Assembly: GCF_006346315.1 (NCBI RefSeq)
Contig: NZ_VDMR01000008.1
Coordinates: 124,001-188,000, forward strand
Direction: 5' to 3'
Length of the DNA stretch: 64,000 nucleotides
Source of the DNA: Nocardioides litoris
GTDB taxonomy: Bacteria; Actinomycetota; Actinomycetes; Propionibacteriales; Nocardioidaceae
Position 1 is the stretch's first letter. Each line of letters begins with the position of its first letter. The notes beneath the pieces were generated by a model that saw only the letters and a list, made by a program, of their open reading frames with translations, made no database searches and was not told the DNA's origin. This document shows, piece after piece, positions 1 to 8,616 of the stretch. Made by a program: the position numbers and the translations under genes.

Positions 1-1
1 G

Positions 2-652
2 GTCGCGATGTACGACTCCGCGTACGCCGCGCTGTACTACCCCTGGATCAAGGTCGAGAACCCGATCGGCACCAACGGCGACAGCGAGATCCTGATGCCG
101 CCGTCCGGCCACATCGCCGGCGTGTGGGCCCGCACCGACGACACCCGCGGCGTGTGGAAGGCCCCGGCCAACGACACCATGCGCGGCGTCCTCGACATCG
201 AGCGCGCGGTCACCCAGAACGAGCAGTCCCTGCTCAACCCGATCGGCATCAACTGCATCCGCCCGTTCGGCACCCGCGGCATCCGCATCTGGGGTGCGCG
301 CACCCTGGCCTCGGACACCGACTGGAGCTACATCAACGTCCGTCGTCTGTTCAACATGGTCGAGTCGACCATCCTCGAGGGCACCCAGTACGCCGTCTTC
401 GAGCCCAACGACATGGCGCTGTGGGAGGGCGTGAACCGGACCGTCAGCGGCTTCCTGCGCGGCCTGTGGACCGCCGGCGCGCTGTCCGGCCTGTCGGCCG
501 ACGAGGCGTTCTACGTCAAGTGCGACGCCGAGACCAACCCGCCGGAGTCGGTCGACGCGGGCATGCTCGTCGTCGAGGTCGGCATCGCGCCGGTCAAGCC
601 CGCCGAGTTCGTCGTGTTCCGCATCAGCCAGAAGAAGCAGGTCGCCGGCTGA
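2..652 (+). CDS. Contractile tail sheath protein, C-terminal part (eCIS)
   Basis: The open frame enters from the left window edge, so the true start lies upstream; 216 residues are visible. The text matches the C-terminal domain of T4/P2-like tail sheath proteins: a conserved stretch around GTRGIRIWGARTL, then YINVRRLFNMVESTI, and a final beta-strand ending in FVVFRISQKK. In contractile injection systems this protein polymerises around the inner tube and contracts to drive it through a target membrane. It is the first of a run of tail genes on the plus strand, and the tube gene follows after 56 bases. The family assignment is firm; whether one or several sheath genes exist cannot be seen. Confidence 0.93.
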   Translation, partial: VAMYDSAYAALYYPWIKVENPIGTNGDSEILMPPSGHIAGVWARTDDTRGVWKAPANDTMRGVLDIERAVTQNEQSLLNPIGINCIRPFGTRGIRIWGARTLASDTDWSYINVRRLFNMVESTILEGTQYAVFEPNDMALWEGVNRTVSGFLRGLWTAGALSGLSADEAFYVKCDAETNPPESVDAGMLVVEVGIAPVKPAEFVVFRISQKKQVAG

Positions 653-708
653 CCGCCGGAGTCCACTCCCACGCCACCCACCCGTAGACACAGGAAGCAG
701 AGCAGAGC

Positions 709-1188
709 ATGCCCAACGAGGCCCTCATCTCGACCGACCCGATCGTCGCCCAGAACTTCTACCTGGAGATCGCCGGCGAGAACATCATCCTGACCGGCGT
801 GTCCGGTCTCGACGTCGAGGCCGACGTCGTCTCCATCCAGCAGGTCGGCAAGACCGGCCGCTCGGAGATGGTCAAGACCCGCGGCAACATCAACAAGGCC
901 GCCGACATCACGATCACCCGGATGGCCCCCATGGACGCCATGTCGGACCCGATCTGGAAGTGGTTCAAGGACATCCGCGACAAGGGCATGGGCGGCACCG
1001 CCCGCACCGCCACCCGCAAGGACGGCTCCATCGTCCTGTACGACGGCGCCTACGCCGAGGTCGGCCGCTTCAACTTCTCCAAGGGCTGGCCCAGCAAGAT
1101 CGCGACCGACGCGGTCAGCACCGACTCCAACGAGGCCGTGAAGGAGACCATCACCCTGGTCATCGAGCGCCTCGACAGGATCAAGTGA
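709..1188 (+). CDS. eCIS inner tube protein 1 (T4 gp19-like)
   Basis: This 159-residue protein has the size and pattern of the gp19/Afp1-type tail tube family: an N-terminal NFYLEIAGE strand, a central VSIQQVGKTGRSEMVKTRG segment, then DITITRMAP and a final ETITLVIERLDRIK. Tube subunits stack as hexamers inside the sheath and form the conduit that is pushed out on contraction. The ATG is preceded by AGGAAG about 13 bases upstream, a loose ribosome site. It overlaps the next gene by four bases (GTGA), so translational coupling is likely. A second, different tube gene lies at 1866-2366, as is usual in eCIS clusters. Confidence 0.92.
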   Translation: MPNEALISTDPIVAQNFYLEIAGENIILTGVSGLDVEADVVSIQQVGKTGRSEMVKTRGNINKAADITITRMAPMDAMSDPIWKWFKDIRDKGMGGTARTATRKDGSIVLYDGAYAEVGRFNFSKGWPSKIATDAVSTDSNEAVKETITLVIERLDRIK

Positions 1189-1700
1189 GCAGTCTCCGCA
1201 CCTCGTACGAGTTCACGTTGCCGCGCGGCTACGTGGACGACGACGGCGGCCTCCACCGCAAGGGCACCATGCGGCTCGCAACGGCGCGGGACGAGCTCGC
1301 GCCGTTGCGGGACCCCACGGTGCAGGGCCCCGACGACCCCCGGTTGACCATCCTCGTCCTGACGAGGGTGGTCACCGGTCTCGGCACGCTCGACCAGGTC
1401 AACTCCCACGTCATCGAGGGCCTCTTCGCCGTCGACCTCGCGTTCCTGCAGGACTTCTACGGGGTCATCAACTTCGGCAACCAGGAGGAGTTCGAGGCCC
1501 TCATCGCCGCCCAGGAGGCCACCACGCTGGTGGGCTCCCCGGCGGCCCGGCCCGCGGCGCCCAGCGCGCCCGAGCCGGGGGCCGAGGACGGTGCGCCCGA
1601 CCAGGGCGGGGACGCCGACGACGCCGGCGACACGGTCGACGACGGTCCCGGCTCCTCGCGGCCGGGCGTGACCGGGCGGGTCTCCTACGGCGCCGGCTGA
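1185..1700 (+). CDS. Phage-tail assembly-like protein of the eCIS cluster
   Basis: The GTG at 1185 overlaps the tube stop codon, giving 171 residues. Residues 1 to about 110 form a folded domain starting SLRTSYEFTLPRGYVDDDG and containing LTILVLTRVVTGLG and DLAFLQDFYGVIN. This resembles the small tail-assembly proteins (Mu gp41-like) found between the two tube genes in eCIS clusters. The last 60 residues are an acidic, Ala/Asp/Gly-rich tail that looks disordered. In phages such proteins act as assembly chaperones for the tail tube; that role here is inference from family and position. The start was chosen for the GTGA overlap and because the domain begins at once. Confidence 0.72.
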   Translation: MSSLRTSYEFTLPRGYVDDDGGLHRKGTMRLATARDELAPLRDPTVQGPDDPRLTILVLTRVVTGLGTLDQVNSHVIEGLFAVDLAFLQDFYGVINFGNQEEFEALIAAQEATTLVGSPAARPAAPSAPEPGAEDGAPDQGGDADDAGDTVDDGPGSSRPGVTGRVSYGAG

Positions 1701-1705
1701 CGGCG

Positions 1706-1882
1706 ATGATGCGTTACCCGAGCGACGCCCTGTGGCAGGAGATCGCCTACCTGGCCTACCACCTGCACTGGCCGCTCGACGAGCTGCTCGACCTCGAGCA
1801 CATGGACCGGGTCCGGATGGTCCGGGCCGTGGTCTCCCTGAACGAACGAGCCTGGCAGGTGGTCCGTGAGCATGGCCAGTAA
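1706..1882 (+). CDS. Small DUF6760-type eCIS protein (58 aa)
   Basis: This short frame starts ATGATG and encodes 58 residues beginning MMRYPSDALWQEIAYLAYHL and continuing with HWPLDELLDLEHMDRVRMV and a final NERAWQVVREHGQ. The pattern (Leu-x-x-Glu-Ile-Ala, Tyr-His-x-His-Trp, Leu-Glu-His, Asn-Glu-Arg) is the signature I associate with DUF6760, a small protein found between the tube genes of eCIS loci. It sits where afp6 lies in the Afp locus. Its function is unknown. Its last 17 bases overlap the start of the second tube gene in another frame. At under 60 residues it is easily missed by automatic gene calling. Confidence 0.83.
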   Translation: MMRYPSDALWQEIAYLAYHLHWPLDELLDLEHMDRVRMVRAVVSLNERAWQVVREHGQ

Positions 1883-2366
1883 CAGCGGCGGCGCCGGGGG
1901 TGAGTCCGTCGAGCTCCTCGGCGGCGACGTCCCCACCGCCAACCGGTTCCTCTTCGAGCTCGACGGCGTCGAGATCGGCGTCTTCCGCGAGCTGCACGGG
2001 CTGCAGGTCACGGTGGCGGTGGAGGAGGTCCGCGAGGGCGGGCAGAACAGCTTCCACCACCGGGTGCCCGGCCGGATGAGCTGGCCCAACCTCGTCTTCA
2101 AGCGCGGTGTCACCTCCGGCAACGCCCTGTTCGACTGGCTCTCCAAGAGCTCGGGCGAGGGGTTCGCCACGTCCGGCAACAAGCTGGTCCGCTCCACGGG
2201 CGCCGTCACGGCGCTCGACCACCAGGGCACCCGGCTGCGAGCCTGGGAGCTGATCGACGTCTTCCCCGTACGGTGGAAGGGGCCGGACTTCTCCGTCGAC
2301 AGCCAGGACGCGCTGGAGGAGGAGCTCGAGATCGCCCACCACGGGTTCCGCGCGCAGGACAAGTGA
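1866..2366 (+). CDS. eCIS inner tube protein 2 (T4 gp19-like)
   Basis: This 166-residue protein is a second gp19-type tube protein. After a Gly/Ser-rich leader of about 20 residues it shows the family N-terminus NRFLFELDGVEIGVFRELHG, a central VPGRMSWPNLVFKRG segment, and ends in the strand LEEELEIAHHGF. In Afp and related systems this protein (Afp5 position) joins the tube to the baseplate or spike. The GTG at 1866 overlaps the upstream small gene; an in-frame ATG at 1872 is an alternative start. It is followed after 19 bases by the very long disordered-protein gene. Confidence 0.88.
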   Translation: MSMASNSGGAGGESVELLGGDVPTANRFLFELDGVEIGVFRELHGLQVTVAVEEVREGGQNSFHHRVPGRMSWPNLVFKRGVTSGNALFDWLSKSSGEGFATSGNKLVRSTGAVTALDHQGTRLRAWELIDVFPVRWKGPDFSVDSQDALEEELEIAHHGFRAQDK

Positions 2367-2385
2367 GCACCGAGGCCTACCGACG

Positions 2386-5300
2386 ATGAGCGAGACCAGC
2401 GGGCACGACCGCCCCGACCGTCCCGAGCGCCCCGAGCCGTGGCTCGGGGCGACGGTCGTGCGTCGGCTCCGCAAGCCCGGCCCGCCCCTGGGCCGACCCC
2501 TCCCGACGCGGGTGGGGTCGATCGCCTCCGCGGTCTCGCGCTTCGCGGCCTCGACGTCACGCCCGGTCGACATCCGCCGCGCCCTGGCCGGTCCCGAGCC
2601 GGCCGTGCGCCCGCCGCGGTGGTGGACCGGACCCGAGGAGGTCGACGAGGCGCCCGCCGCGGCCCCGACGTCGACGGCCCGCGCGGCCGCCCCGGCCCCG
2701 CTGCGCCGTGCGGCCGTCCCGTGGCTGGCGCCGTCGCGGCCCGTGTCCACCGACGCGCTGCCCGAGCGCAAGCTGCCCCGGGCCGCGCGGTCCGTCCCGC
2801 ACGAGGACACCTACACACCCGGCGGCATCCTCGGCGGCCTGACCGCCGAGGTCGTGCCCGTACGTCGCCACACCGAGGTGCAGGCCGCGGGCCCGATGCT
2901 CAACGCCACCGACCACGCCCGGCTCCGCGCCGCGCAGCGGGTCGCGCCGCTGCCGGTCGAGCCCGCCCCCGTCGTACGCCGCGCGGTGCCGTCGGCACCC
3001 GCCCCGGCACCCATCCCGGCACCCATCCCGGCACCCATCCCGGCACCCGCCGCGACACCCGCCCCGGCGTCCGCGTCGCCCGGCCCGTCGACGGCCGTGC
3101 CGCCTGCCCCGACCGCTTCCGCGCCCGCGCCGACGACCGGATCGGACGCCGGTCGTGCGGACGCCGTCCGCCGCACCCCGGACCCGGCCGGCCCGGCCTC
3201 GTCCGGCCCGACGCCCTCGAGCGCGTCGGGCAGCGCCGCCACGGCGCCTGGCCCGGCGATGCCCCGCAGCGGCCCCTCCGGCGGCTCCGACGACGGACCC
3301 GGGGGCCCCGGGGGCCCCGGCCCCTCGGGCGGCGGGGGTGGCGGGGGAGTCCGGGGCTCGTCCGGCCCCGGTCCCGCACCCCGCGGACCCGGCGCCCCGG
3401 GGGCACAGGCCCCGTCGTCCGCGGCGATGCCCACGGCTCCTCCGGCAGCCGACGGTCCCACGCCCGCCGGTCGGGCGACCGAGGTCCGCCGCACGCCCGC
3501 CGGCCCGGGGGGCGCCGCCGCTCCGAGCGCGGCCCCGGCTGCCCCGATCGCCAGGTCCGGCTCGTCGACGAGCACCGCCTCGGCCCCGAACGCGACCGCT
3601 CTCGCGTCCGCACCCGCCGCGGCCCCCGCCGGCGCACCCCCCGCGGCCGCCCCGCCCCGGGCCGGGTGGCGCCTGGGTGGCCAGCCGGTCGGGTCGCGGC
3701 TCGTGGCCCGGCGGCTCGCCCTCGGCGCCCGCCCGGGTGCGACCCCGCGCGCGGTGGCGCCGCTGCGCCGCGAGGCCGATGCCGCCCTGTCCGGCAGCGT
3801 CCGGGCCTCGGCCCCGGTCGCGGCGGCCGGGCCGTCCCTGATCGCCGCCTCGGCCCCGGCCTCGAGCCCCGCGCTCGCGGCGCGCGCCGGGGCCTCGCGG
3901 CGCGACGCCTGGTCGGCGTCCAGCGTCGTGATGCGCCAGGCCGGCCGGACCGCGGGCCTGCCGCTGACCCGCACGCCGGTGACCACGACGACCACCCCGA
4001 CGGCCACCACGACGGCCACCCCGGCGGCCGCCACGCCCGCCCCCGTCGCGCGCACCTCGGCGTCCACCACGCCCACGACACCCACGACCCCGGTCGCGCC
4101 GGTGGCCCGCACGGCCGCTGCGAGTGCCGCTCCCGCCGGGTCCGGAGGCGTCGCCGCCCCGGTCCGGACCGCGCCGAGCGGGGCGACCCCCACCCCGACG
4201 TCTCCGTCGTCGACGCCGGGCGTGGGCGGGTCCGCCCGCCCGGCGGCGTCCGGATCGGCGACCCCGCTGGCCCCCGAGCTCCGCGGCACCGACGCCGCGC
4301 CCGGGGCGGCCGTCGGCACCACCTCGACCCGGCCCGCACCCGGAGCCGTGCCCGAGGCTGCCGCGACCCCACTGCGCCGGGCCCTCGCCCCCGGGTCCGG
4401 CCCGGGTCCCGCGGCCAACCCGTCGGCTGCGCCGTCCACCCCGCACCTTCCGTCCAGTGCGGCTCGGGGCGGCGTCGCCGCCCGGCCCGGGGCCGACCTG
4501 GCCCCCGCTGCGCCGCGCCGGCTGCGCCGCGTCTTCGGCGGTGACGAGCAGCTCCGCCCGGCCACCGACCCCACCCGGCTCACGGTCGGCACCGGCGGCG
4601 TCACCGCCGTGCCGGCACGCCGCGCAGGCGACACCCCCTCCCGCGGGGCGGTGGCCGGTCCGGCCGCGCTGCGCCGCACCCCGGCCGCCTCGGCGCCGTC
4701 CGCCGCCTCGTCGGCAGCCCCGACGACCGCCCCCACCCCGCCCGCCCGGCCGGCTGAGGCATGGGCGCCCGGCACCCCGGCCGCCCCGGGCGCCCCGACA
4801 GCGAACCCAGACGCCCCGACCCCGGCCGCCCCGGGCGCGGCGAGCACGCCCCTGCGCCGCACGCCGGCCACGGGCCTCACCAGCCCCACCAGCCCCAGCA
4901 CGGGCGTCCCGGGCGCCCCGGCGTCGCTCCAGACCCCGGCGGCCGCCCTCCACACCACCGGCCCCGCGTCCGCGCCGCCGGTCGAGGTCGTGCCCGTCGT
5001 CGGCCCCCGGATCAGCCGCGTGGTCGGCCCGATCGGCGCGGTCTCCGCGGCCGCCCACCCGATGCCCGAGCTGTACTCGGTGCGTCGCGCACCGGTCCAC
5101 GGCCTCGAGTCCGGCCGGTCGCTCGCCTCGGCGCTCGCGGCGCCGGAGGAGATCCGTCCCGCCACCAGCGGCGCTGTCGCGTCCGTCGGGGCCGGGGTGC
5201 GCAGCGCATCCGCCGCCCGGTCCCGCACCGGCACGAGCAGCACGACCGGCGCGAGCGGCCCGAGCGGCCCGACCGGCACGACCGGCACGGCCGTCCCGGG

Positions 5301-6198
5301 CGCTGGCCGCCGCGGTGACACCTCGACCGTCCTCCGCTGGGCCCGCCCTGGCGGACCCGTCCGACGCCTCGCCACGACGACCCCGGCCGCGGTGCCCGCC
5401 CCGGGCGCTCCGGCCGCCGGGTCCACCCCGGGCCCCGCCCTCGGGGGCCTCGTCACCGCCGGCCCCGCGGGCTCGGCCGCCCGCACCGGGGCCCTGGTGC
5501 GCGCCGGCGGGACAGCAGGCGTCCCGGCCCTGCGCTCTGGTCCGGCCGGCGGCCCGCCCGTGCCCGACGTGGCCCGTCCCGGTGGCCGGTCGCCTGTGCC
5601 CGGCGGTCCCTCGGTCGCCGACCAGGTCGCGGCCGGCAGCCTGCGCCGGATGACGGTCGCCCCGCCCAGGGTCAGCATCGCCCCCCGCAGCACCGCGACC
5701 ACGGGAGCCGGCGGCGCCCCGCCCGTGCCCGCCGTCGCCCGCACCACCACGCCCGCGACCCCGGCCGCTGCGCCCGCGGGCGGGTCGCTCGTCGCGGCCA
5801 CCGCCCACCTCTTCGCCGACGCCGCGGGGTCCGCCCCGGCGTCCGGCGGTTCCACCTCGGCCGCGGCCGGCGTCGTACGCCGCCTGCTCGCCGAGCAGCC
5901 CGGCGGTCTGCCGGCACGTCACAGCGAGCTCCCGGGAGGGACCATGGACCCCGCAGCGCACTGGTCGGCCGACCCGCCGGGGAGTGGCGCCATCGTGCGC
6001 CGGCTGGCCACCGCACCCGACGATGTCCCCTCCACCTGGGAGCCCGCCACCGCCGCGGGCGGCGAGCCCGCCACGGGCGTGGTCCTGCCGGGCGAGGCCA
6101 TGGACGCCCTCGTCGACGCCGTCGTCGCGCGGATCGAGGAGCGGGTCATCGACGAGCTCGAGCGGCGCGGTCGGCGCCAGGACTGGGGAGTGATCTGA
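2386..6198 (+). CDS. Giant Pro/Ala/Thr-rich disordered eCIS protein with repeated R-R motifs (1270 aa)
   Basis: I do not recognise a named family. Nearly the whole protein is low-complexity Ala, Pro, Thr, Ser, Gly and Arg and is probably disordered. A short motif, hydrophobic residue followed by Arg-Arg, recurs about twenty times from end to end, for example VVRRLRKPG near the start, several LRRTP or VRRTP copies, and VVRRLLAEQ and IVRRLATAP near the end. A 12-base tandem repeat gives PIPA units at 3004-3051. The last 35 residues differ: they form a probable amphipathic helix, AMDALVDAVVARIEERVIDE followed by LERRGRR. The gene lies between tube 2 and the LysM baseplate gene, with one base before the next start, so it is co-transcribed with the eCIS genes. 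It could be a scaffold, tether or unusual tape-measure; none is proven. Confidence 0.75.
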   Translation: MSETSGHDRPDRPERPEPWLGATVVRRLRKPGPPLGRPLPTRVGSIASAVSRFAASTSRPVDIRRALAGPEPAVRPPRWWTGPEEVDEAPAAAPTSTARAAAPAPLRRAAVPWLAPSRPVSTDALPERKLPRAARSVPHEDTYTPGGILGGLTAEVVPVRRHTEVQAAGPMLNATDHARLRAAQRVAPLPVEPAPVVRRAVPSAPAPAPIPAPIPAPIPAPAATPAPASASPGPSTAVPPAPTASAPAPTTGSDAGRADAVRRTPDPAGPASSGPTPSSASGSAATAPGPAMPRSGPSGGSDDGPGGPGGPGPSGGGGGGGVRGSSGPGPAPRGPGAPGAQAPSSAAMPTAPPAADGPTPAGRATEVRRTPAGPGGAAAPSAAPAAPIARSGSSTSTASAPNATALASAPAAAPAGAPPAAAPPRAGWRLGGQPVGSRLVARRLALGARPGATPRAVAPLRREADAALSGSVRASAPVAAAGPSLIAASAPASSPALAARAGASRRDAWSASSVVMRQAGRTAGLPLTRTPVTTTTTPTATTTATPAAATPAPVARTSASTTPTTPTTPVAPVARTAAASAAPAGSGGVAAPVRTAPSGATPTPTSPSSTPGVGGSARPAASGSATPLAPELRGTDAAPGAAVGTTSTRPAPGAVPEAAATPLRRALAPGSGPGPAANPSAAPSTPHLPSSAARGGVAARPGADLAPAAPRRLRRVFGGDEQLRPATDPTRLTVGTGGVTAVPARRAGDTPSRGAVAGPAALRRTPAASAPSAASSAAPTTAPTPPARPAEAWAPGTPAAPGAPTANPDAPTPAAPGAASTPLRRTPATGLTSPTSPSTGVPGAPASLQTPAAALHTTGPASAPPVEVVPVVGPRISRVVGPIGAVSAAAHPMPELYSVRRAPVHGLESGRSLASALAAPEEIRPATSGAVASVGAGVRSASAARSRTGTSSTTGASGPSGPTGTTGTAVPGAGRRGDTSTVLRWARPGGPVRRLATTTPAAVPAPGAPAAGSTPGPALGGLVTAGPAGSAARTGALVRAGGTAGVPALRSGPAGGPPVPDVARPGGRSPVPGGPSVADQVAAGSLRRMTVAPPRVSIAPRSTATTGAGGAPPVPAVARTTTPATPAAAPAGGSLVAATAHLFADAAGSAPASGGSTSAAAGVVRRLLAEQPGGLPARHSELPGGTMDPAAHWSADPPGSGAIVRRLATAPDDVPSTWEPATAAGGEPATGVVLPGEAMDALVDAVVARIEERVIDELERRGRRQDWGVI
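3004..3051 (+). repeat. 12-base tandem repeat inside the disordered eCIS gene
   Basis: The unit CCGGCACCCATC occurs three times perfectly (3004-3039), followed by one altered copy to 3051. It keeps the reading frame and adds Pro-Ile-Pro-Ala units. Such in-frame repeats can change copy number by slippage, so length variation between strains is likely (inference). Confidence 0.85.
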
Positions 6199-6199
6199 G

Positions 6200-6856
6200 A
6201 TGGCGGAGCTGGAGAAGGCGTTCCTCGAGATCGAGGACGGGGCGCGGGTGCCGTGCCTCTACAACCCCGAGACGCTGAGCGTCGGGCGCAGCAACAACTG
6301 GGTGTCCAACCCGATGCCTGGCAAGGGCGTCTCGCAGCTGCGGTACGCCGGCGCGAGCTCGGGCTGGATGCGGCTCGACCTGTTCTTCGACACCACCTCC
6401 GACGGCACGGCCGTGACGACCCACACCGGCAAGATCCTGGCCCTGATGGACGTCGACCCCGACCTGCCCGGCAGCGACGAGGCCAGCAACAACGTCCGGC
6501 CGCCGACGGTCACCTTCCACTGGGGCGACCTGCACTCGTTCAAGGCGGTCGTGCAGGACCTGCGGCTCACCTTCACCTACTTCTCCTCCAGCGGGGTGCC
6601 GCTGCGCGCCCGGATGGCGCTGGAGCTGCGCCAGTACGAGGAGTCCCACGCCTTCGGTCCCCAGAACCCGACCTCCGGCACGCCCAAGCCGCACCGCACC
6701 CACCGGGTCCTGCCCGGCGAGACCCTCGACCGCATCAGCGCGCGCTACTACGGCGACAGCACGCGGTGGCGGATGCTGGCCGACGCCAACGGCCTGGAGG
6801 ACCCGCTCGCGGTCCGCCCCGGCACGGTGATCGACGTGCCGCGGCTGGAGGGCTGA
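6200..6856 (+). CDS. LysM-containing eCIS baseplate protein (Afp7-like)
   Basis: The 218-residue protein has an N-terminal tail domain of about 155 residues, beginning AELEKAFLEIEDGARVPCLY, and a C-terminal LysM module from about residue 163 (HRVLPGETLDRISARYYGD, then ADANGLEDP and PGTVIDVPRLEG). This two-part layout is that of Afp7/PVC7-type proteins and of gp53-like baseplate proteins, where the LysM-like fold packs against the spike rather than necessarily binding peptidoglycan. It starts one base after the stop of the long disordered protein, and its stop overlaps the VgrG-like gene by one base (TGATG), so tight coupling is expected. Confidence 0.9.
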   Translation: MAELEKAFLEIEDGARVPCLYNPETLSVGRSNNWVSNPMPGKGVSQLRYAGASSGWMRLDLFFDTTSDGTAVTTHTGKILALMDVDPDLPGSDEASNNVRPPTVTFHWGDLHSFKAVVQDLRLTFTYFSSSGVPLRARMALELRQYEESHAFGPQNPTSGTPKPHRTHRVLPGETLDRISARYYGDSTRWRMLADANGLEDPLAVRPGTVIDVPRLEG

Positions 6857-8616
6857 TGCCGCCACCGCTCGCCCCGGTCGTCGAGGTCAACGGCCGACCG
6901 CTGACGGCCCGCACCAACGACGCCCTGACCTCGTTGCGGATCGACCTCGGGCTCGGTCTGCCCGGCCGGGCCGTGCTGCGGTTCGTCGACACCGGCTACG
7001 AGATGGCGACCTCGGCCCTGTTCCCGATCGCCGCCGACGTCGAGGTCAGGGCCGGCGGCACGACGCTGCTGTCGGGCGAGGTGACCGCCATCGCGCTCGA
7101 GCAGGGTGACCGTCCCGCGCCCGAGCTCGTCGTCACCGTCGACGACCGGGCCTGCCGGCTCGGGCGCGGCACCCAGAACAAGGCCTTCACCAACCACAGC
7201 CACAGCGACCTCGTCTCCAAGATGGCCAGCGCCGCCGGGCTCAGCCTCGGTGGGCAGGACGCCAGCGTGCTGCCGAAGACCCAGCTGCCCTACGTCCTCC
7301 AGGCCGGCACCCACCTGGCCATGCTGCAGGAGATCTGCGCGCGGGCCGGGCTGGTCTGGTGGGTGCAGGGCAAGCAGCTCAAGATCGCCGCCGCCGGGGC
7401 GGGGTCCGGTACGGCGACGCTGCGCCTCGGCACCCCCGACCTGACCTCGTTCTCGGTCCGCGCGACGGCGACCGGTCCGGAGAAGGTCGAGGTCCGTGGG
7501 TGGAACCCCGACCAGCAGGCCGCCATCACCGGCACCTACGAGACCAAGCGGACCAAGGAGTCGGAGTTCGTGGCCTCCGCGGCCGGCCGCAAGGCCGCGA
7601 CCGGCGTGACGACTGCGGTCGCCCTCGCCGCCGACCGGCCCCTGGACGCCGCGGAGGCCGACACCCTCGCCAAGGCCCGGTTCGCCGAGGCGGCCTCGGC
7701 GTCCGTCGTGGCCACCGGCACCGGCGTGGTCGCACCCGCGCTCACCCTGACCACGGCTGTGACGGTCGACAACGCGGGTCCCGCGTCCGGCACCTACCGG
7801 CTCAGCCGGATCGAGCACACCTACAACCGTTCCGGGTTCACGACCCGCTTCACCGCCGGTCCGGTGCGTCCGTCCGGCCTGGTCGACCTGCTGGGCGGCT
7901 CGCGCCCGAGCGCCGGTCTCGACGTACCGGGCGTGCACCCCGCCGTCGTCAGCGACGTCAAGGACCCCGACAACAAGGGGCGGGTCAAGGTCACCTGGAA
8001 GGTCGTCGACGACCTGGTGGAGTCGGCGTGGGGCCGGATCGTCACCCTGGGGGCGGGCAAGTCGCGCGGCATGGTCCTGTTCCCCGAGGTCGGCGACGAG
8101 GTGCTGGTGGCCTTCGAGCACGGGGACTCACGCCGCCCGGTCGTCCTCGGCGGCCTCTACTCCACCAAGAACACGCTGCCGAGCGCCGACACCCTCGACC
8201 AGGACAAGGTGAAGTTCCGCCGCATCACCTCCCGGCTCGGGCACGTCGTCGAGCTGGCCGACGGGACCTCGCCCGCCGAGCAGCACGTCCTGATCACCCT
8301 GGAGGGCAAGAAGGACAAGATCCGGCTCGGCAAGGACCAGGTCGACGTCGTCTCCGACGGCACCCCCATCAAGCTGACCAACGGCCAGGCCTCGATCACC
8401 CTGGCCAAGAACGGCGACGTGACGATCGAGGGCAACAACATCGAGCTCAAGGCCAAGTCCGAGATCAAGCTGACGGCCACCAGCAAGGTGACCGTCAAGG
8501 GCAACGCCGGCGTCGCCGTCCAGGGCGCGCAGGTGCAGGTCAAGGCCGACGGCGTCGGCTCGGTCGAGGCCAGCGGGCCGCTGACCCTCAAGGGCGCGAC
8601 GGTGGCGATCAACTGA
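6856..8616 (+). CDS. VgrG-like spike/hub protein of the eCIS (Afp8-like)
   Basis: The ATG at 6856 shares its A with the preceding TGA. The 586-residue product has a gp27-like hub (residues 1 to about 340), then a gp5-type OB domain (VKDPDNKGRVKVTWKVVDD, GMVLFPEVGDEVLVAFEHGD, and RPVVLGGLYS, roughly 370-430), and a C-terminal needle-like beta-helix rich in short repeats (ITLAKNGDVTIEGNNIELKA and following). It forms the central spike under the tube. There is no added catalytic domain at the C-terminus, so this is not an evolved VgrG carrying an effector. No PAAR tip gene is visible next to it. The next gene overlaps the stop (TGATG). Confidence 0.93.
   Translation: MPPPLAPVVEVNGRPLTARTNDALTSLRIDLGLGLPGRAVLRFVDTGYEMATSALFPIAADVEVRAGGTTLLSGEVTAIALEQGDRPAPELVVTVDDRACRLGRGTQNKAFTNHSHSDLVSKMASAAGLSLGGQDASVLPKTQLPYVLQAGTHLAMLQEICARAGLVWWVQGKQLKIAAAGAGSGTATLRLGTPDLTSFSVRATATGPEKVEVRGWNPDQQAAITGTYETKRTKESEFVASAAGRKAATGVTTAVALAADRPLDAAEADTLAKARFAEAASASVVATGTGVVAPALTLTTAVTVDNAGPASGTYRLSRIEHTYNRSGFTTRFTAGPVRPSGLVDLLGGSRPSAGLDVPGVHPAVVSDVKDPDNKGRVKVTWKVVDDLVESAWGRIVTLGAGKSRGMVLFPEVGDEVLVAFEHGDSRRPVVLGGLYSTKNTLPSADTLDQDKVKFRRITSRLGHVVELADGTSPAEQHVLITLEGKKDKIRLGKDQVDVVSDGTPIKLTNGQASITLAKNGDVTIEGNNIELKAKSEIKLTATSKVTVKGNAGVAVQGAQVQVKADGVGSVEASGPLTLKGATVAIN

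Noticed and set aside
3004-3051. CRISPR-like array
   Set aside because: The 12-base units are directly adjacent, have no spacers and keep a reading frame.
2557-5961. Very long minus-strand open frames (1134 and 1014 codons) opposite the disordered eCIS gene
   Set aside because: Extreme GC removes stop codons from all frames. The translations are Arg/Gly/Ala strings without domains, while the plus frame continues the eCIS operon and ends in a structured helix.
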